64,000 nucleotides of DNA, taken from positions 1 to 64,000 of the forward strand of contig NZ_AXAS01000035.1 of NCBI RefSeq assembly GCF_000472925.1. The letters run 5' to 3'. Under the pieces are notes generated by a model. That model was not told the DNA's origin. It saw only the letters and a list, made by a program, of their open reading frames with translations, and made no database searches. Numbering within the stretch: position 1 is the stretch's first letter; every line of letters begins with the position of its first letter. Of the stretch, positions 27,596 through 36,184 are shown in pieces. This DNA is from Bradyrhizobium sp. Ec3.3. GTDB lineage: Bacteria > Pseudomonadota > Alphaproteobacteria > Rhizobiales > Xanthobacteraceae. Position numbers and translations under genes: made by a program.

Positions 27596-28579
27596 CTACT
27601 CGATGACCTCGTCGGCGAGCGCCAGCAAGGTGGGCGGAATCTCGAGTCCAGTCGCTTTGGCCGTCTTCAGGTTGAGCGCGAGGGGATAGCGGGTCGGCTG
27701 CTCGAACGGCAGATCGCCGGGATTCGCTCCGCTGAAAATGCGGGCGACCAGTGCTGCTGCCCGCTCGAAACATTCCGACACGTCCGGTCCGTAGGACATC
27801 AGCCCGCCGTCGCGGGCGAAGTCATCATTTTCGTAGATTGCTGGCAGCTTCCGGACGGCGGCAAACTCGAACACCCGCTTGCGGTTGAGAATGGTGAGCG
27901 CATCCGCCACCATCAGGATGCCATCCGGCAAATCGCCTGACATCACCGAGAAGGCCTCGTCGAAATCGTCGGGCTCGCGGACGCCGAGCGCCTGCACGGT
28001 CAGCCCGAGCGCCTGGGCGGCCTTCGCCGATGCCTGGTAGCGCGTGGTCATGCCGAGGTCGTCCTTGTTCCAGAGCATGGCGACCTTGGTCAGCTTCGGC
28101 GACATCTCCTTCAACAACGCCAGCCGCTTGGCACTGAGCGTCGCCGCGACGTCCGAAATGCCGGTGATGTTGCCACCGGGATGAGCGAGGCTTTCGATGA
28201 GCCGGGTCTCGACGGGATCGCCGATGCCACTTGCCGCAACAGTAGGTACGCCCGCCGCCTTTGCGGCCATGGCCGTCGGGTAGCCTATGATGACAATGGC
28301 ATCGACGCTCCTGGATTTCAGATCCGCGATCAGCGAGGGGAGCTTGGCGACATCGCCTGCCGCGCCGCGAGGCTCAAGACTGAGATTCTGACCGAGGCTG
28401 AAGCCACGCTCGCCGAGCACCTTGATCAGGATCTTGCCGCCCGGACTCGTCTCCGCAATGGGCACGATCGGTGTCAGCGTGCCGAGACGGTAGGTCTTGC
28501 CGCCCTGTGCCACGACCGAGCCCGAACAAAGCAGCGAAACGCAGCCAAGCCCTCCCAGGAATTCGCGCCGCCTCATCAT
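27596..28579 (-). CDS. ABC transporter substrate-binding protein, PF04392 type
   Basis: From the ATG at 28579, with AGGGA upstream, the product has 327 residues and starts MMRRREFLGGLGCVSLLCSG, a twin-arginine-like signal typical of this family. GTLTPIVPIAETSPGGK, IVIIGYPTAMAAKAAG and GNITGISDVAATLSAKRLALLKEM are family hallmarks of the ABC_sub_bind group. The protein is periplasmic. No permease or ATPase gene adjoins it, so it is an orphan; such orphans are common in bradyrhizobia. It lies 54 bp upstream (5') of the sensor kinase gene and could be cotranscribed and act in ligand sensing, but this is speculative. Confidence 0.85.
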   Translation of the reverse strand: MMRRREFLGGLGCVSLLCSGSVVAQGGKTYRLGTLTPIVPIAETSPGGKILIKVLGERGFSLGQNLSLEPRGAAGDVAKLPSLIADLKSRSVDAIVIIGYPTAMAAKAAGVPTVAASGIGDPVETRLIESLAHPGGNITGISDVAATLSAKRLALLKEMSPKLTKVAMLWNKDDLGMTTRYQASAKAAQALGLTVQALGVREPDDFDEAFSVMSGDLPDGILMVADALTILNRKRVFEFAAVRKLPAIYENDDFARDGGLMSYGPDVSECFERAAALVARIFSGANPGDLPFEQPTRYPLALNLKTAKATGLEIPPTLLALADEVIE

Positions 28580-28632
28580 GTCTTCCCTGCTCTGGCGCAA
28601 CAGCGCACCGCGCAAGTCTAGCATGGGACAAG

Positions 28633-28667
28633 AAAAAAGCGGCAATGGCGATGGCCATCGCCGCTTT
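28633..28667 (-). terminator. Intrinsic terminator of the RND efflux operon
   Basis: On the minus strand AAGCGGCGATGGC pairs with GCCATTGCCGCTT (28654-28666 with 28637-28649, one G-U pair, 4-nt loop) and is followed by a run of six T (28638-28633). It lies 21 bp beyond the RND pump stop at 28688 and has the full features of a Rho-independent terminator. Confidence 0.85.
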
Positions 28668-28687
28668 GCATCTTCGATCGATCGGCC

Positions 28688-31600
28688 TCAGGTCGGCCGC
28701 AGCGCGCTGGAGCCGACATCCAGCGCCTCGATCTGCTTGTTCCGTTCGGATTCGGTCTTGGCGCGGTGGTCGGTCGCGAGCACCACATAGACCGCCGGCA
28801 GCACGAACAGCGTGAACAGCGTGCCGATCGACATGCCCACCACGACCACGAGGCCGATCGAGAACCGGCTGGCCGCGCCGGCGCCCGTCGCGGTCAGCAG
28901 CGGGATCAGGCCGGTGACCATCGCAGCTGTCGTCATCAGGATCGGCCGCAGACGGATGCGGGCCGCCATTTCGATCGCCGAGCGGCGGTCGAGCCGTTCG
29001 TTGATCTGGAGCTCGTTGGCGAACTCCACCATCAGGATGCCGTGCTTGGTGATCAGGCCAATCAGCGTCAGCAATCCGACCTTCGTGTAGATGTTCATGG
29101 TCGCCACGCCAAAATAGAGCGGGATCAGGGCGCCGACGATCGCCATCGGCACCGAGATCATGATGACCAGCGGGTCACGCAAGCTCTCGAACTGCGCCGC
29201 CAGCACCAGGAAGATGATAATCAGCGCAAATCCCATCGTAATGAGAAGCTGATTGCCCTCCTGCACGTACTGTCGGCTTTCGGAGAGATAGTCGTGACTA
29301 AAGCCTTGCGGCAGCTTCTTGGCCTCGCCTTCGAGGAAGTCGACCGCTTGTCCCATGGTCACGCCCGGCATCGGCACGGCCGAGAAGGTCGCCGAGTTGA
29401 GCTGATTGTAGTGGGACAGCGAGTTCGGATCGGTCGAGGTCTCGATCGACACCACCGTCGACAGCGGAAGCTGCTGACCGGTGTTCGTCGTCACGTAGTA
29501 GCCGCCGAGCAACTCAGGCGAGAGCCGCTGGCCGCGTGGCACCTGCGGGATCACCTGGTAGGAGCGTCCCTCGAGATTGAAGCGGTTGATGTAGTTGCCA
29601 CCCAAGAGCACCGCCAGCGCGCTGCCGACGTTCTGCATGTTGATGCCGAGGTCCTGCGCCTTGGTGCGATCGATCTTCACCTTCACCGTCGGCTGGTTGA
29701 AGTTGAGATCGCTGTCGGAGACGATGAACATGCCGCTCTTGCGCGCGGCGTCCTTCAGCTTCTCCATCTGCTCATAGACGGTCTGGAAACCGGCGGTCGA
29801 GTTGATCACCATCTGCACCGGCAGACCGCCCGGCCCGCCCGGCAGCGGCGGCAGGTTGAAGGCGAACGCCTGCACGCCCTCGATCTTGGAGAGCTCAGCC
29901 TGCACCAGCGGCTTCAGCTTGATCGACGAGCGTTTGCGCTCGTCCCAGGGCTTTAGCAGCATACCGGCGATGCCGTTCTGCGGGCCGTTGATGCCATTCA
30001 GCACGAAGCGCAGGTCGGTCTCGGGGAAGCTTTGGAACTTCTTGTCGAGCTTCTCGCCATAGAAATCGAGATAGTCGATGTTGGCGTATTTCGGCGCCTT
30101 GGTCACCGCGAACACGATGCCCTGATCTTCCTCGGGTGCAAGCTCAGCCGAGGTATGGAACCACAGGAATCCGACCAATCCCAGAATGGTCATCGCACAG
30201 AGGAACGTGACTGGACGATAGTCGAGCGAGCGGTCGAGCTTGCGGCCGTACCAGCGCGTCACCGCGCCGAACACCTTGTTCACGAGTTTGCCGAAGCGCC
30301 CTTCGTCGGCACTCTTCAGGAGCACCGAGCACATCATCGGCGACAGTGTCAGCGCGATGACGCCGGACACGATCACCGAGCCTGCAAGCGTGAAGGCGAA
30401 TTCGCGGAACAGCGAACCGGTCAGGCCGCCGAGGAAGCCGATCGGAGCATACACCGCGGCCAGCGTAATCGTCATCGATATGACGGGCCCGACGATCTCG
30501 CGCGCGCCTTGCAGCGCAGACTGCACCGGCGTCTTGCCCTCCTCCAGATGGCGGTGGATGTTCTCCACCACCACGATGGCGTCGTCGACGACGAGACCGA
30601 TGGCGAGCACCATCGCGAGCAGCGTCAGCAGGTTGAAGGTGAAACCCATCGCGAGCATCAGGGTGCAGACACCGATCATCGAGAGCGGGATCGTGACGAC
30701 CGGAATGATCACCGATCGGAACGAGGCCAGGAACAGGAAGATCACCACGATGACGATGATCACGGCCTCGCCAAGCGTCTTCTCGACCTCGTCGATCGAG
30801 GACTGGATGAACTTGGTCGAGTCGTAGGCGACCTTCATCTTCATCGACGGCGGCAGATTGCGCTCCAGTTCGGGGAACAGCGCGCGCACGCCCTTCACCA
30901 GCGTGAGCGGGTTGCCCTGCGGCGTCGCGTTCACGCCGATGAAGATGGCATGATCGCCGTTGAAGGCGACGCTCGCATCGGTGCTTTGGGCGGCAAGCTC
31001 GACGGTCGCGATGTCCTCCATCCGAACGAAGCCGCCGTCCTTGGCCTTGACGATCAATTTCTTGAATTGATTGACGTCGGTGAGGCCCGTGTTGGTATTG
31101 ATATTGGAGACGATGAGATAGCCCTTGGTCTGGCCGGCCGCCGACTGGAAGTTGTTGGCGGTGATCGCGGCCGCGACATCGGCCGGCGACACATTGCGGC
31201 CGGCCATCTTCACGGGATCAAGCCACAGCCGCATCGCAAAGGTCTGGCCGCCCAGGATGTCGGCCGACGCGACGCCGTCGACGGTCGACAGCACCGGCTG
31301 CACCACACGCGTCAGGTAGTCCGAGATCGCCGAGCCCGAGAGCTCCTCCGAGGAGAAGCCGATATACATCACCGCCGTGGTCTGGCCCGTCGTCTTGGTG
31401 ACGATCGGATCGTTCGATTCCTTCGGGATCAGATATTTGACCGAATTCACCTTGGCGAGCACCTCGGTGAGCGCCTGGTTCGGATCGAAGTTCAGCTTGA
31501 TGTAGACCTGGATCGTGCTCGTGCCCTGCACGGACGATGACGTGATGTAGTCGACGCCCTCGGCGGACGCGACCGCCTGCTCGATCGGCGTCGTGATGAA

Positions 31601-31783
31601 GCCCTGGATCAGGTCCGCGGACGCGCCGGGATAAGAGGTCGTGACGTTCACGACCGTGTTCGACAGTTTGGGATATTGCCGGATCGGCAGCACCATCGCC
31701 GCACGTAGGCCGATCAGGAGGATCAGCAGGCTGACGACGACCGACAGGACCGGTCGCTTGATGAAGATATCGGTAAAGGCCAT
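28688..31783 (-). CDS. RND multidrug efflux pump, HAE1 (AcrB/MexB-like) family
   Basis: The 1031-residue inner-membrane pump has the usual 12-helix plan: a first helix after MAFTDIFIKRPVLSVVVSLL, a large periplasmic loop, and the TM4 proton-relay pair D400/D401 in LAIGLVVDDAIVVVENIHRH. The relay Lys is in GLITKHGILMVEFANEL. It should be a proton-driven trimer exporting drugs or other amphiphiles together with the adaptor encoded upstream. No outer-membrane channel gene is present, so it must borrow a TolC-like protein. The operon order is tetR, adaptor, pump. Substrates are unknown. Confidence 0.95.
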   Translation of the reverse strand: MAFTDIFIKRPVLSVVVSLLILLIGLRAAMVLPIRQYPKLSNTVVNVTTSYPGASADLIQGFITTPIEQAVASAEGVDYITSSSVQGTSTIQVYIKLNFDPNQALTEVLAKVNSVKYLIPKESNDPIVTKTTGQTTAVMYIGFSSEELSGSAISDYLTRVVQPVLSTVDGVASADILGGQTFAMRLWLDPVKMAGRNVSPADVAAAITANNFQSAAGQTKGYLIVSNINTNTGLTDVNQFKKLIVKAKDGGFVRMEDIATVELAAQSTDASVAFNGDHAIFIGVNATPQGNPLTLVKGVRALFPELERNLPPSMKMKVAYDSTKFIQSSIDEVEKTLGEAVIIVIVVIFLFLASFRSVIIPVVTIPLSMIGVCTLMLAMGFTFNLLTLLAMVLAIGLVVDDAIVVVENIHRHLEEGKTPVQSALQGAREIVGPVISMTITLAAVYAPIGFLGGLTGSLFREFAFTLAGSVIVSGVIALTLSPMMCSVLLKSADEGRFGKLVNKVFGAVTRWYGRKLDRSLDYRPVTFLCAMTILGLVGFLWFHTSAELAPEEDQGIVFAVTKAPKYANIDYLDFYGEKLDKKFQSFPETDLRFVLNGINGPQNGIAGMLLKPWDERKRSSIKLKPLVQAELSKIEGVQAFAFNLPPLPGGPGGLPVQMVINSTAGFQTVYEQMEKLKDAARKSGMFIVSDSDLNFNQPTVKVKIDRTKAQDLGINMQNVGSALAVLLGGNYINRFNLEGRSYQVIPQVPRGQRLSPELLGGYYVTTNTGQQLPLSTVVSIETSTDPNSLSHYNQLNSATFSAVPMPGVTMGQAVDFLEGEAKKLPQGFSHDYLSESRQYVQEGNQLLITMGFALIIIFLVLAAQFESLRDPLVIMISVPMAIVGALIPLYFGVATMNIYTKVGLLTLIGLITKHGILMVEFANELQINERLDRRSAIEMAARIRLRPILMTTAAMVTGLIPLLTATGAGAASRFSIGLVVVVGMSIGTLFTLFVLPAVYVVLATDHRAKTESERNKQIEALDVGSSALRPT

Positions 31784-31815
31784 CGCGGCGATCTCGAATT
31801 CGTTTTGCTTGAGTG

Positions 31816-31844
31816 GCGTGATCCGGCGTCAGGCCGGATCACGC
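31816..31844. repeat. Perfect stem-loop between adaptor and pump genes
   Basis: GCGTGATCCGGC (31816-31827) pairs perfectly with 31833-31844 around a 5-nt loop. It occupies the 71-bp gap between the adaptor stop and pump start. No U-tract follows in the direction of transcription, so it is more likely an RNA-stability or expression-balancing element than a terminator. Confidence 0.6.
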
Positions 31845-31854
31845 GAGCGCGTTG

Positions 31855-33045
31855 TCAGTAGCGCGGCGGCTGCGCCGGAATGGCCGGCGCCGGATCGGGC
31901 GAAATCGCCACGGCTGCGCCCGATTGCAGCTTGAGCTGGCCGAGGGCGACGACCTTGTCACCCGGCTTCAGGCCCTTGAGGATCTCGGCGCGGCCTTCGA
32001 CCCGATTGCCGGTCTGCACGAAAGTGCGCACGGCATTCAGGCTGGTCTTGCCGTCCTCTCCCTGCTTCTCCGTGATGACGAACACCGAGTCGCCATAGAG
32101 CGTGTAGTCGACCGCCGTCTCCGGAACGGTGATCACCGGAGGCTTGTCCGGCAGCACCACCGTCGTGGTCACGAACATGCCGGGCTTCAGGATCTTGTCC
32201 GGATTCGCGATCGTCGCCTGCACGCGGATGTTGCGGGTGTCGCTCGCGATCTGCGGCTCGATGGTGGTGATCTTGCCCTCGAAGACGCGGCCCGGATAGG
32301 CATCGACCTTCAGCCGCACGGTCTGGCCGACCTTCAGATTGCCTGAGTCCTTCTCCGTCACCGTGAAATTGGCCCACAGCACCGACAGATCCGTCAGCGA
32401 CACGATGGCCGTGCCCGCGGTGAGATACTGGCCGACTTCGACCTTGCGCACGCCGAGATCGCCGGAGAACGGCGCCCGCACCAGCTTCTGCGAGATCAGC
32501 GCCTCCGTCTTGGCGATGCCTGCCATCGCCTGATCGTAGGAAGCCTGCGCCTGGTCGACGGTCGCCTGCGGACCGAACTGGCGTGAGGCGAGCTGCTTGG
32601 CGCGGTCGAGGGAGAGCTGCGCCACCGTTGCCTGCGCCTTGAAGTTGGCAAGGTCACCCTGCTCTGGCGCGTCGAAGAGCTGCACCAGCGGCGTGCCTTC
32701 CTCGACATGCGCGCCCGGCTCGAACTTGATCTCGGTGACACGGCCGTTGACGTCGGCGGTGACGTTGACCTGATGCACGGCGGCGAGCTCGCCGACCGCG
32801 GTCAACAGGTTCGGCACCACCTCGGACTTCGCCTCGGCCGCGCTGACGCTCACCGGCGGCGGCTTGTTGTTGGCGAAGAACTGCTTGATCATCTGGCCAC
32901 GGAAAGAATTGAACCAGACCAGCCCGCCGACGAGTGCGCCGAGCAGCAAACCGACAATGATGAACCAGCGCACCGGCTTCACCGGGCGCTTGGGCGCCTT
33001 GTCGATCGGTTCGCCCGATATTTTGTGTTCAGCCACGATGTTCAT
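31855..33045 (-). CDS. RND efflux periplasmic adaptor (membrane fusion protein)
   Basis: From the ATG at 33045 the product has 396 residues. It has one N-terminal membrane anchor (VRWFIIVGLLLGALVGGLVWF), a lipoyl half-motif GRVTEIKFEPGAHVEEGTPLVQL, a helical hairpin (about 120-170) and the second lipoyl half LVRAPFSGDLGVRKVEVGQYLTAG, then beta-barrel and membrane-proximal domains. It links the RND pump to an outer-membrane channel. It starts one base after the tetR stop (TGA-C-ATG), so translation is coupled to the repressor gene. Confidence 0.93.
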   Translation of the reverse strand: MNIVAEHKISGEPIDKAPKRPVKPVRWFIIVGLLLGALVGGLVWFNSFRGQMIKQFFANNKPPPVSVSAAEAKSEVVPNLLTAVGELAAVHQVNVTADVNGRVTEIKFEPGAHVEEGTPLVQLFDAPEQGDLANFKAQATVAQLSLDRAKQLASRQFGPQATVDQAQASYDQAMAGIAKTEALISQKLVRAPFSGDLGVRKVEVGQYLTAGTAIVSLTDLSVLWANFTVTEKDSGNLKVGQTVRLKVDAYPGRVFEGKITTIEPQIASDTRNIRVQATIANPDKILKPGMFVTTTVVLPDKPPVITVPETAVDYTLYGDSVFVITEKQGEDGKTSLNAVRTFVQTGNRVEGRAEILKGLKPGDKVVALGQLKLQSGAAVAISPDPAPAIPAQPPRY

Positions 33046-33046
33046 G

Positions 33047-33748
33047 TCATGCACTTTCTGCAATCGCCGCCTCGCCGGCACCCGGCGCCAAAACGTGGCC
33101 CAGATGCGAAGCAATTGCGGCGTCGTTAAGTCCGATACCTCTCAGGAGAAACTCACAGAGCTGCCGCCCCAGATCGCCCGCTTTGCCGTAGGCGAGGCAA
33201 GGCGTGGCCGGCAGCCTGGTCAGCGCAGCCGTCATCACCGAATGGTGCGCGAACCAGAACAGGTTGAGCGGATCCGTTGCGCAGGGCCTTGCGTCGCCCG
33301 CCGCCACCGCGCGCTCCAGCGAGGCGACGAAAACGGCTCCGATCAGATTCTCGATCTTGGCATATAGCAGGCGCGCGAATTCGCCATCATCCAGATGGCT
33401 AGTAACCATCAGCCGCAGGCGCTGCGCCTCCTCCTGATCCGGGCTGTCTGCGATCTGCATGAAGTGCTCGACCATGCTCCGGATCAGCTCGACCAGGGTG
33501 GCTGTTGACGGCTCCCGCTCAAGAAGCTCCATCAGTGCCGGATCAGCCTCGCACTCGTCGCTGAGGATCTCGGCGTACAGCGCGGCCTTGGACGGGAAAT
33601 GCTTGAACAGCAGCGCTTCAGAAATGGCAGCGGCGGCCGCCACGCTCTTGGTCGTGGTGCCGGTATACCCGTGACGGGCAAAGCAACGTTTCGCGGCACC
33701 GAGGATGAGTTGCCTCCTCAGGTCGCTCGTCATACGCAGTGAGCTCAT
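33047..33748 (-). CDS. TetR-family repressor of the RND operon
   Basis: From the ATG at 33748 the product has 233 residues with an N-terminal helix-turn-helix (ILGAAKRCFARHGYTGTTTKSVAAAAAISEALLFKHFPSKAALYAEIL) typical of TetR regulators. The C-terminal ligand domain is helical and not diagnostic. It is the first gene of the efflux operon and should repress its own promoter until bound by a pump substrate. The frame remains open upstream to 34141, but that part lies antisense to a GntR gene's product on the same strand in another frame and is not TetR-like. An alternative start is 33733. No ribosome site precedes 33748, consistent with a leaderless mRNA. Confidence 0.9.
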   Translation of the reverse strand: MSSLRMTSDLRRQLILGAAKRCFARHGYTGTTTKSVAAAAAISEALLFKHFPSKAALYAEILSDECEADPALMELLEREPSTATLVELIRSMVEHFMQIADSPDQEEAQRLRLMVTSHLDDGEFARLLYAKIENLIGAVFVASLERAVAAGDARPCATDPLNLFWFAHHSVMTAALTRLPATPCLAYGKAGDLGRQLCEFLLRGIGLNDAAIASHLGHVLAPGAGEAAIAESA

Positions 33749-33752
33749 GTTA

Positions 33753-33783
33753 GTGAGTAAGCACTCACCCACGCAAAAGTCAA
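33753..33783 (-). promoter_or_regulatory. Promoter and TetR operator of the efflux operon
   Basis: On the minus strand TTGACT (33783-33778) is a -35 box, followed after exactly 17 bp by a weak -10 TTACTC (33760-33755). A perfect inverted repeat GTGAGT-N4-ACTCAC (33753-33758 and 33763-33768) covers the -10, as expected for a TetR operator. Transcription would start about 7 bp after the -10, at or next to the A of the tetR ATG at 33748. Confidence 0.6.
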
Positions 33784-33822
33784 GTAGAGTGCTGCGATGC
33801 AACCTCGATGAGGTGACAAAGC

Positions 33823-34491
33823 TCAGCGCGCCCCGACGATAGCAAACCCCCGGGCGCGGAGGCCGCGCCGGTCCGCGTTCAGCGAGCGCAGCAGACGATC
33901 CCGCGTATCGCGCACATGGGCAGAAGCCTCTCGTGCGGCCTCCTCTGACTGCCCGCTGCGGATATAGCCGAGGATTCGGCGGTGCTCGCTCCAGGCCTGC
34001 TCGCGTGACGACTCGGTCCAGACCTCGAGCCAGCGGGCTCGCGAGAGCCTGATCATCACCCCGTCGATCGCGGCGACGAGAAACTTGTTGCCGCTGAGCC
34101 GGGCAATTTCGACATGGAAGTCGGTACCGATCTTGTGCCACTCCTCGCGTGGCACGTCAGAACGGCAGGCATTGAGCATTTCTTCGATGCCATCGAGATC
34201 CGCCGACGCCGCTCGCGCGCAGGCAAGCCGCACCGCGGTCACCTCGAGCGGCTCACGAAATTCGGCCAGGGCTTCGATTTCGCCGAGATCGATCGGGGCC
34301 ACGGCCCAATTCCGCCCCTCCCGCTGCACCAGGCCCTCGCCCTCCAACCGCGCCAGCGCGGCGCGAATGGGCGTGCGCGAGCTCTGGAAGCGACCTTCCA
34401 GCCAGCGCTCGGTCAGACGCTCGCCGGGCCCGAGGTCCAGCGAGAGAATCATTTCCCTGAGCTGATCGTGGATCAGCAGCATCTGCGACAC
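33823..34491 (-). CDS. GntR-family (FadR/FCD subgroup) transcriptional regulator
   Basis: The 222-residue protein starts at a GTG (34491) preceded by GGAG. The N-terminal winged helix reads LREMILSLDLGPGERLTERWLEGRFQSSRTPIRAALARLEGEGLVQ, a good GntR match. The C-terminal FCD ligand domain has the metal-binding pattern D/H in TDFHVEIARLSGN and a later SEHRRILGYIRSG. It is divergent from the EamA transporter gene, and three TGGTATCCC boxes lie between them, so it probably controls that gene. Ligand likely a carboxylate, as for most FCD proteins. Confidence 0.9.
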   Translation of the reverse strand: MSQMLLIHDQLREMILSLDLGPGERLTERWLEGRFQSSRTPIRAALARLEGEGLVQREGRNWAVAPIDLGEIEALAEFREPLEVTAVRLACARAASADLDGIEEMLNACRSDVPREEWHKIGTDFHVEIARLSGNKFLVAAIDGVMIRLSRARWLEVWTESSREQAWSEHRRILGYIRSGQSEEAAREASAHVRDTRDRLLRSLNADRRGLRARGFAIVGAR

Positions 34492-34543
34492 GCCGAAATC
34501 TCCAGCCTTCCGCGCGCGTCATACCGCTCGCAATTGTGAACAA

Positions 34544-34602
34544 TGGTATCCCTTTTTGGTATCCCATTCAACCTCGTTTTGGTATCCCAAAACAGTATTC
34601 CA
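34544..34602. promoter_or_regulatory. Three TGGTATCCC boxes, likely GntR operator array
   Basis: TGGTATCCC occurs at 34544-34552, 34557-34565 and 34580-34588, and a degenerate AGTATTCCA at 34594-34602. The third sits in the near-palindrome TTTTGGTATCCCAAAA (34577-34592), whose arms TTTTGG and CCAAAA are perfect. FadR-type GntR operators are often TGGTATACCA-like. The array lies in the 128-bp gap between the divergent gntR and EamA genes. Confidence 0.6.
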
Positions 34603-34619
34603 GGGAAAGAAGGTGAGGA

Positions 34620-35588
34620 ATGACGACGACCACGGATGACGAAGAGATGCCGGATGCGGTCAGCACCGCCCGCCCGGTGTCCGCCGCTCACAACCTCGTC
34701 GGCGTCGGCCTGGCGGCGGTCGCGGCGATCGCGTTTTCGCTGCGTGCGATCTTCGTCAAGCTTGCCTATGAGGACATGAGCGATCCGGTGACGCTGCTGG
34801 CGCTGCGGATGATCTTCTCATTGCCGTTCCTGGCCGCGGCGCTGTCGCTTCATCACCGTTCCTCGGCAGCTCCCGCCCCGCTCACAAGACGCGACGCGAT
34901 GGCCCTCGCGGCGCTTGGTTTCATCGGCTACTACCTGTCGAGCTTTCTCGACATGTTCGGACTGCAATTCGTGGCCGCCGGGATCGGCCGCCTGCTGCTG
35001 TTCCTGTATCCGACGATCGTGGTGATCATTTCCGCGCTGGTCCTGGGCAAGCGGATTTCGCAGCGCGAAGTCGTTGCGCTGCTCATCACCTATGCGGGCG
35101 TCGCGCTCGTACTCTCCGCCCAGTTCGACAAGCCGAACGCAAACTTCTGGCTGGGTGCTCTCCTGGTGATGCTCAGCGCGGTCACCTTCTCGATCTATCT
35201 CGTCGGCAGTGGCGAAGTCGTTGCCAGGCTCGGATCGATCCGTTTCACGGCCTATGCGACCGCCGCGGCCAGCGTCTTTTGCATCGTGCAGTTCCTGCTG
35301 CTGCGGCCGCTCGGCGCGCTCGTGCTGCCCATTCGCGTCTACGAGCTCGCGCTTGCCATGGCGGTGTTCTCAACCGTGATGCCCCTGTTCATGATGGCGG
35401 AGGCACTGCGTCGTATCGGCGCGAGCCGCGTCGCGATGATCAGCGCGCTGGGACCGGCCGCAACCGTCATCTCAGGCTATCTCGGCCTCGACGAACGGAT
35501 GACATGGATGCAGACGATCGGTGGTGTCCTGATCGTGTCGGGCGTGCTCATCGTCGCCGCTCACGTCCGCAAGCTGGACGGGAAGTGA
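34620..35588 (+). CDS. EamA-family (DMT superfamily) transporter
   Basis: The 322-residue protein has ten predicted membrane helices in two EamA repeats: the first begins NLVGVGLAAVAAIAFSLRAIFVKLAY, the second ANFWLGALLVMLSAVTFSIYLVG. GLDERMTWMQTIGGVLIVSGV near the end is typical. The ATG at 34620 follows AGGTGAGG. The family exports metabolites such as amino acids across the inner membrane. Divergent pairing with an FCD-type GntR suggests induction by its substrate. The direction and substrate are unknown. Confidence 0.9.
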   Translation: MTTTTDDEEMPDAVSTARPVSAAHNLVGVGLAAVAAIAFSLRAIFVKLAYEDMSDPVTLLALRMIFSLPFLAAALSLHHRSSAAPAPLTRRDAMALAALGFIGYYLSSFLDMFGLQFVAAGIGRLLLFLYPTIVVIISALVLGKRISQREVVALLITYAGVALVLSAQFDKPNANFWLGALLVMLSAVTFSIYLVGSGEVVARLGSIRFTAYATAAASVFCIVQFLLLRPLGALVLPIRVYELALAMAVFSTVMPLFMMAEALRRIGASRVAMISALGPAATVISGYLGLDERMTWMQTIGGVLIVSGVLIVAAHVRKLDGK

Positions 35589-35593
35589 CCGAG

Positions 35594-36184
35594 CTAGATC
35601 GGCGGGAACCCGAGGTCGCCGCGCAGCCGGTTGACGATGTAGGTGCCGTCGCGGGTGGGCAGGATGCGGGCCAGCTCGGCGCTGTCGATCTTCACGTTGG
35701 CAAAGCGGGGGCCGCCCCTGACGTCATGGACGGACGCGGCGAAGCTCTCGACCTCCGCCATGGTGGAGATCGCCCGGCTATCCCCGATGCCGCAGGCCCT
35801 GGCGACGCCGACGAGGTCGGCGGCGGCCGAGGTATGACTGGTCTGGCCGCCGGTCTCGCCGTAGCGCTCATTGTCCAGCACCACGATCGAGAGGTTGGCG
35901 GGCTTCTGCAGGCCGATGGTGGCAAGGCTGCCCATCCCCATCAGCATCTCGCCGTCGCCGGTGATGACAAGCACCGGCAGTTCTGGCTGGGCCAGCGCCA
36001 GCCCCAGGCCGATCATCGCGGCGCCGCCCATGCCGCCCCAGAGATAGAAATTGCGCGCGTGGTCACCGGCGGCAGTGATGTCGTTGGTCGAGGCGCCCAA
36101 GCCACCGATCGCGACCACATCCCTGCGGTTCGCAAGCAGCGCGGCGACGACCTGACGGCGATCGAGGAGATTGGTCTTGCTCAT
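35594..36184 (-). CDS. Thiamine-diphosphate-dependent decarboxylase, TPP-binding (beta) subunit
   Basis: From the ATG at 36184 the product has 196 residues. It contains the ThDP motif GDG (76-78) ending at Asn105 (LDNERYGETGG), which binds Mg2+ and diphosphate, and GGMGGAAMIGLGLALA. It matches the beta half of split enzymes such as sulfopyruvate decarboxylase ComE or the C-terminal part of phosphonopyruvate decarboxylase. It needs the alpha partner encoded immediately upstream, overlapping by ATGA. The convergent EamA gene ends 6 bp away. The 2-oxo acid substrate is not known. Confidence 0.85.
   Translation of the reverse strand: MSKTNLLDRRQVVAALLANRRDVVAIGGLGASTNDITAAGDHARNFYLWGGMGGAAMIGLGLALAQPELPVLVITGDGEMLMGMGSLATIGLQKPANLSIVVLDNERYGETGGQTSHTSAAADLVGVARACGIGDSRAISTMAEVESFAASVHDVRGGPRFANVKIDSAELARILPTRDGTYIVNRLRGDLGFPPI

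Noticed and set aside
30032..31540. 502-codon plus-strand frame opposite the RND pump
   Set aside because: The translation is dominated by Arg, His, Asp and Glu from the reversed membrane-helix codons; the minus-strand pump gene is certain.
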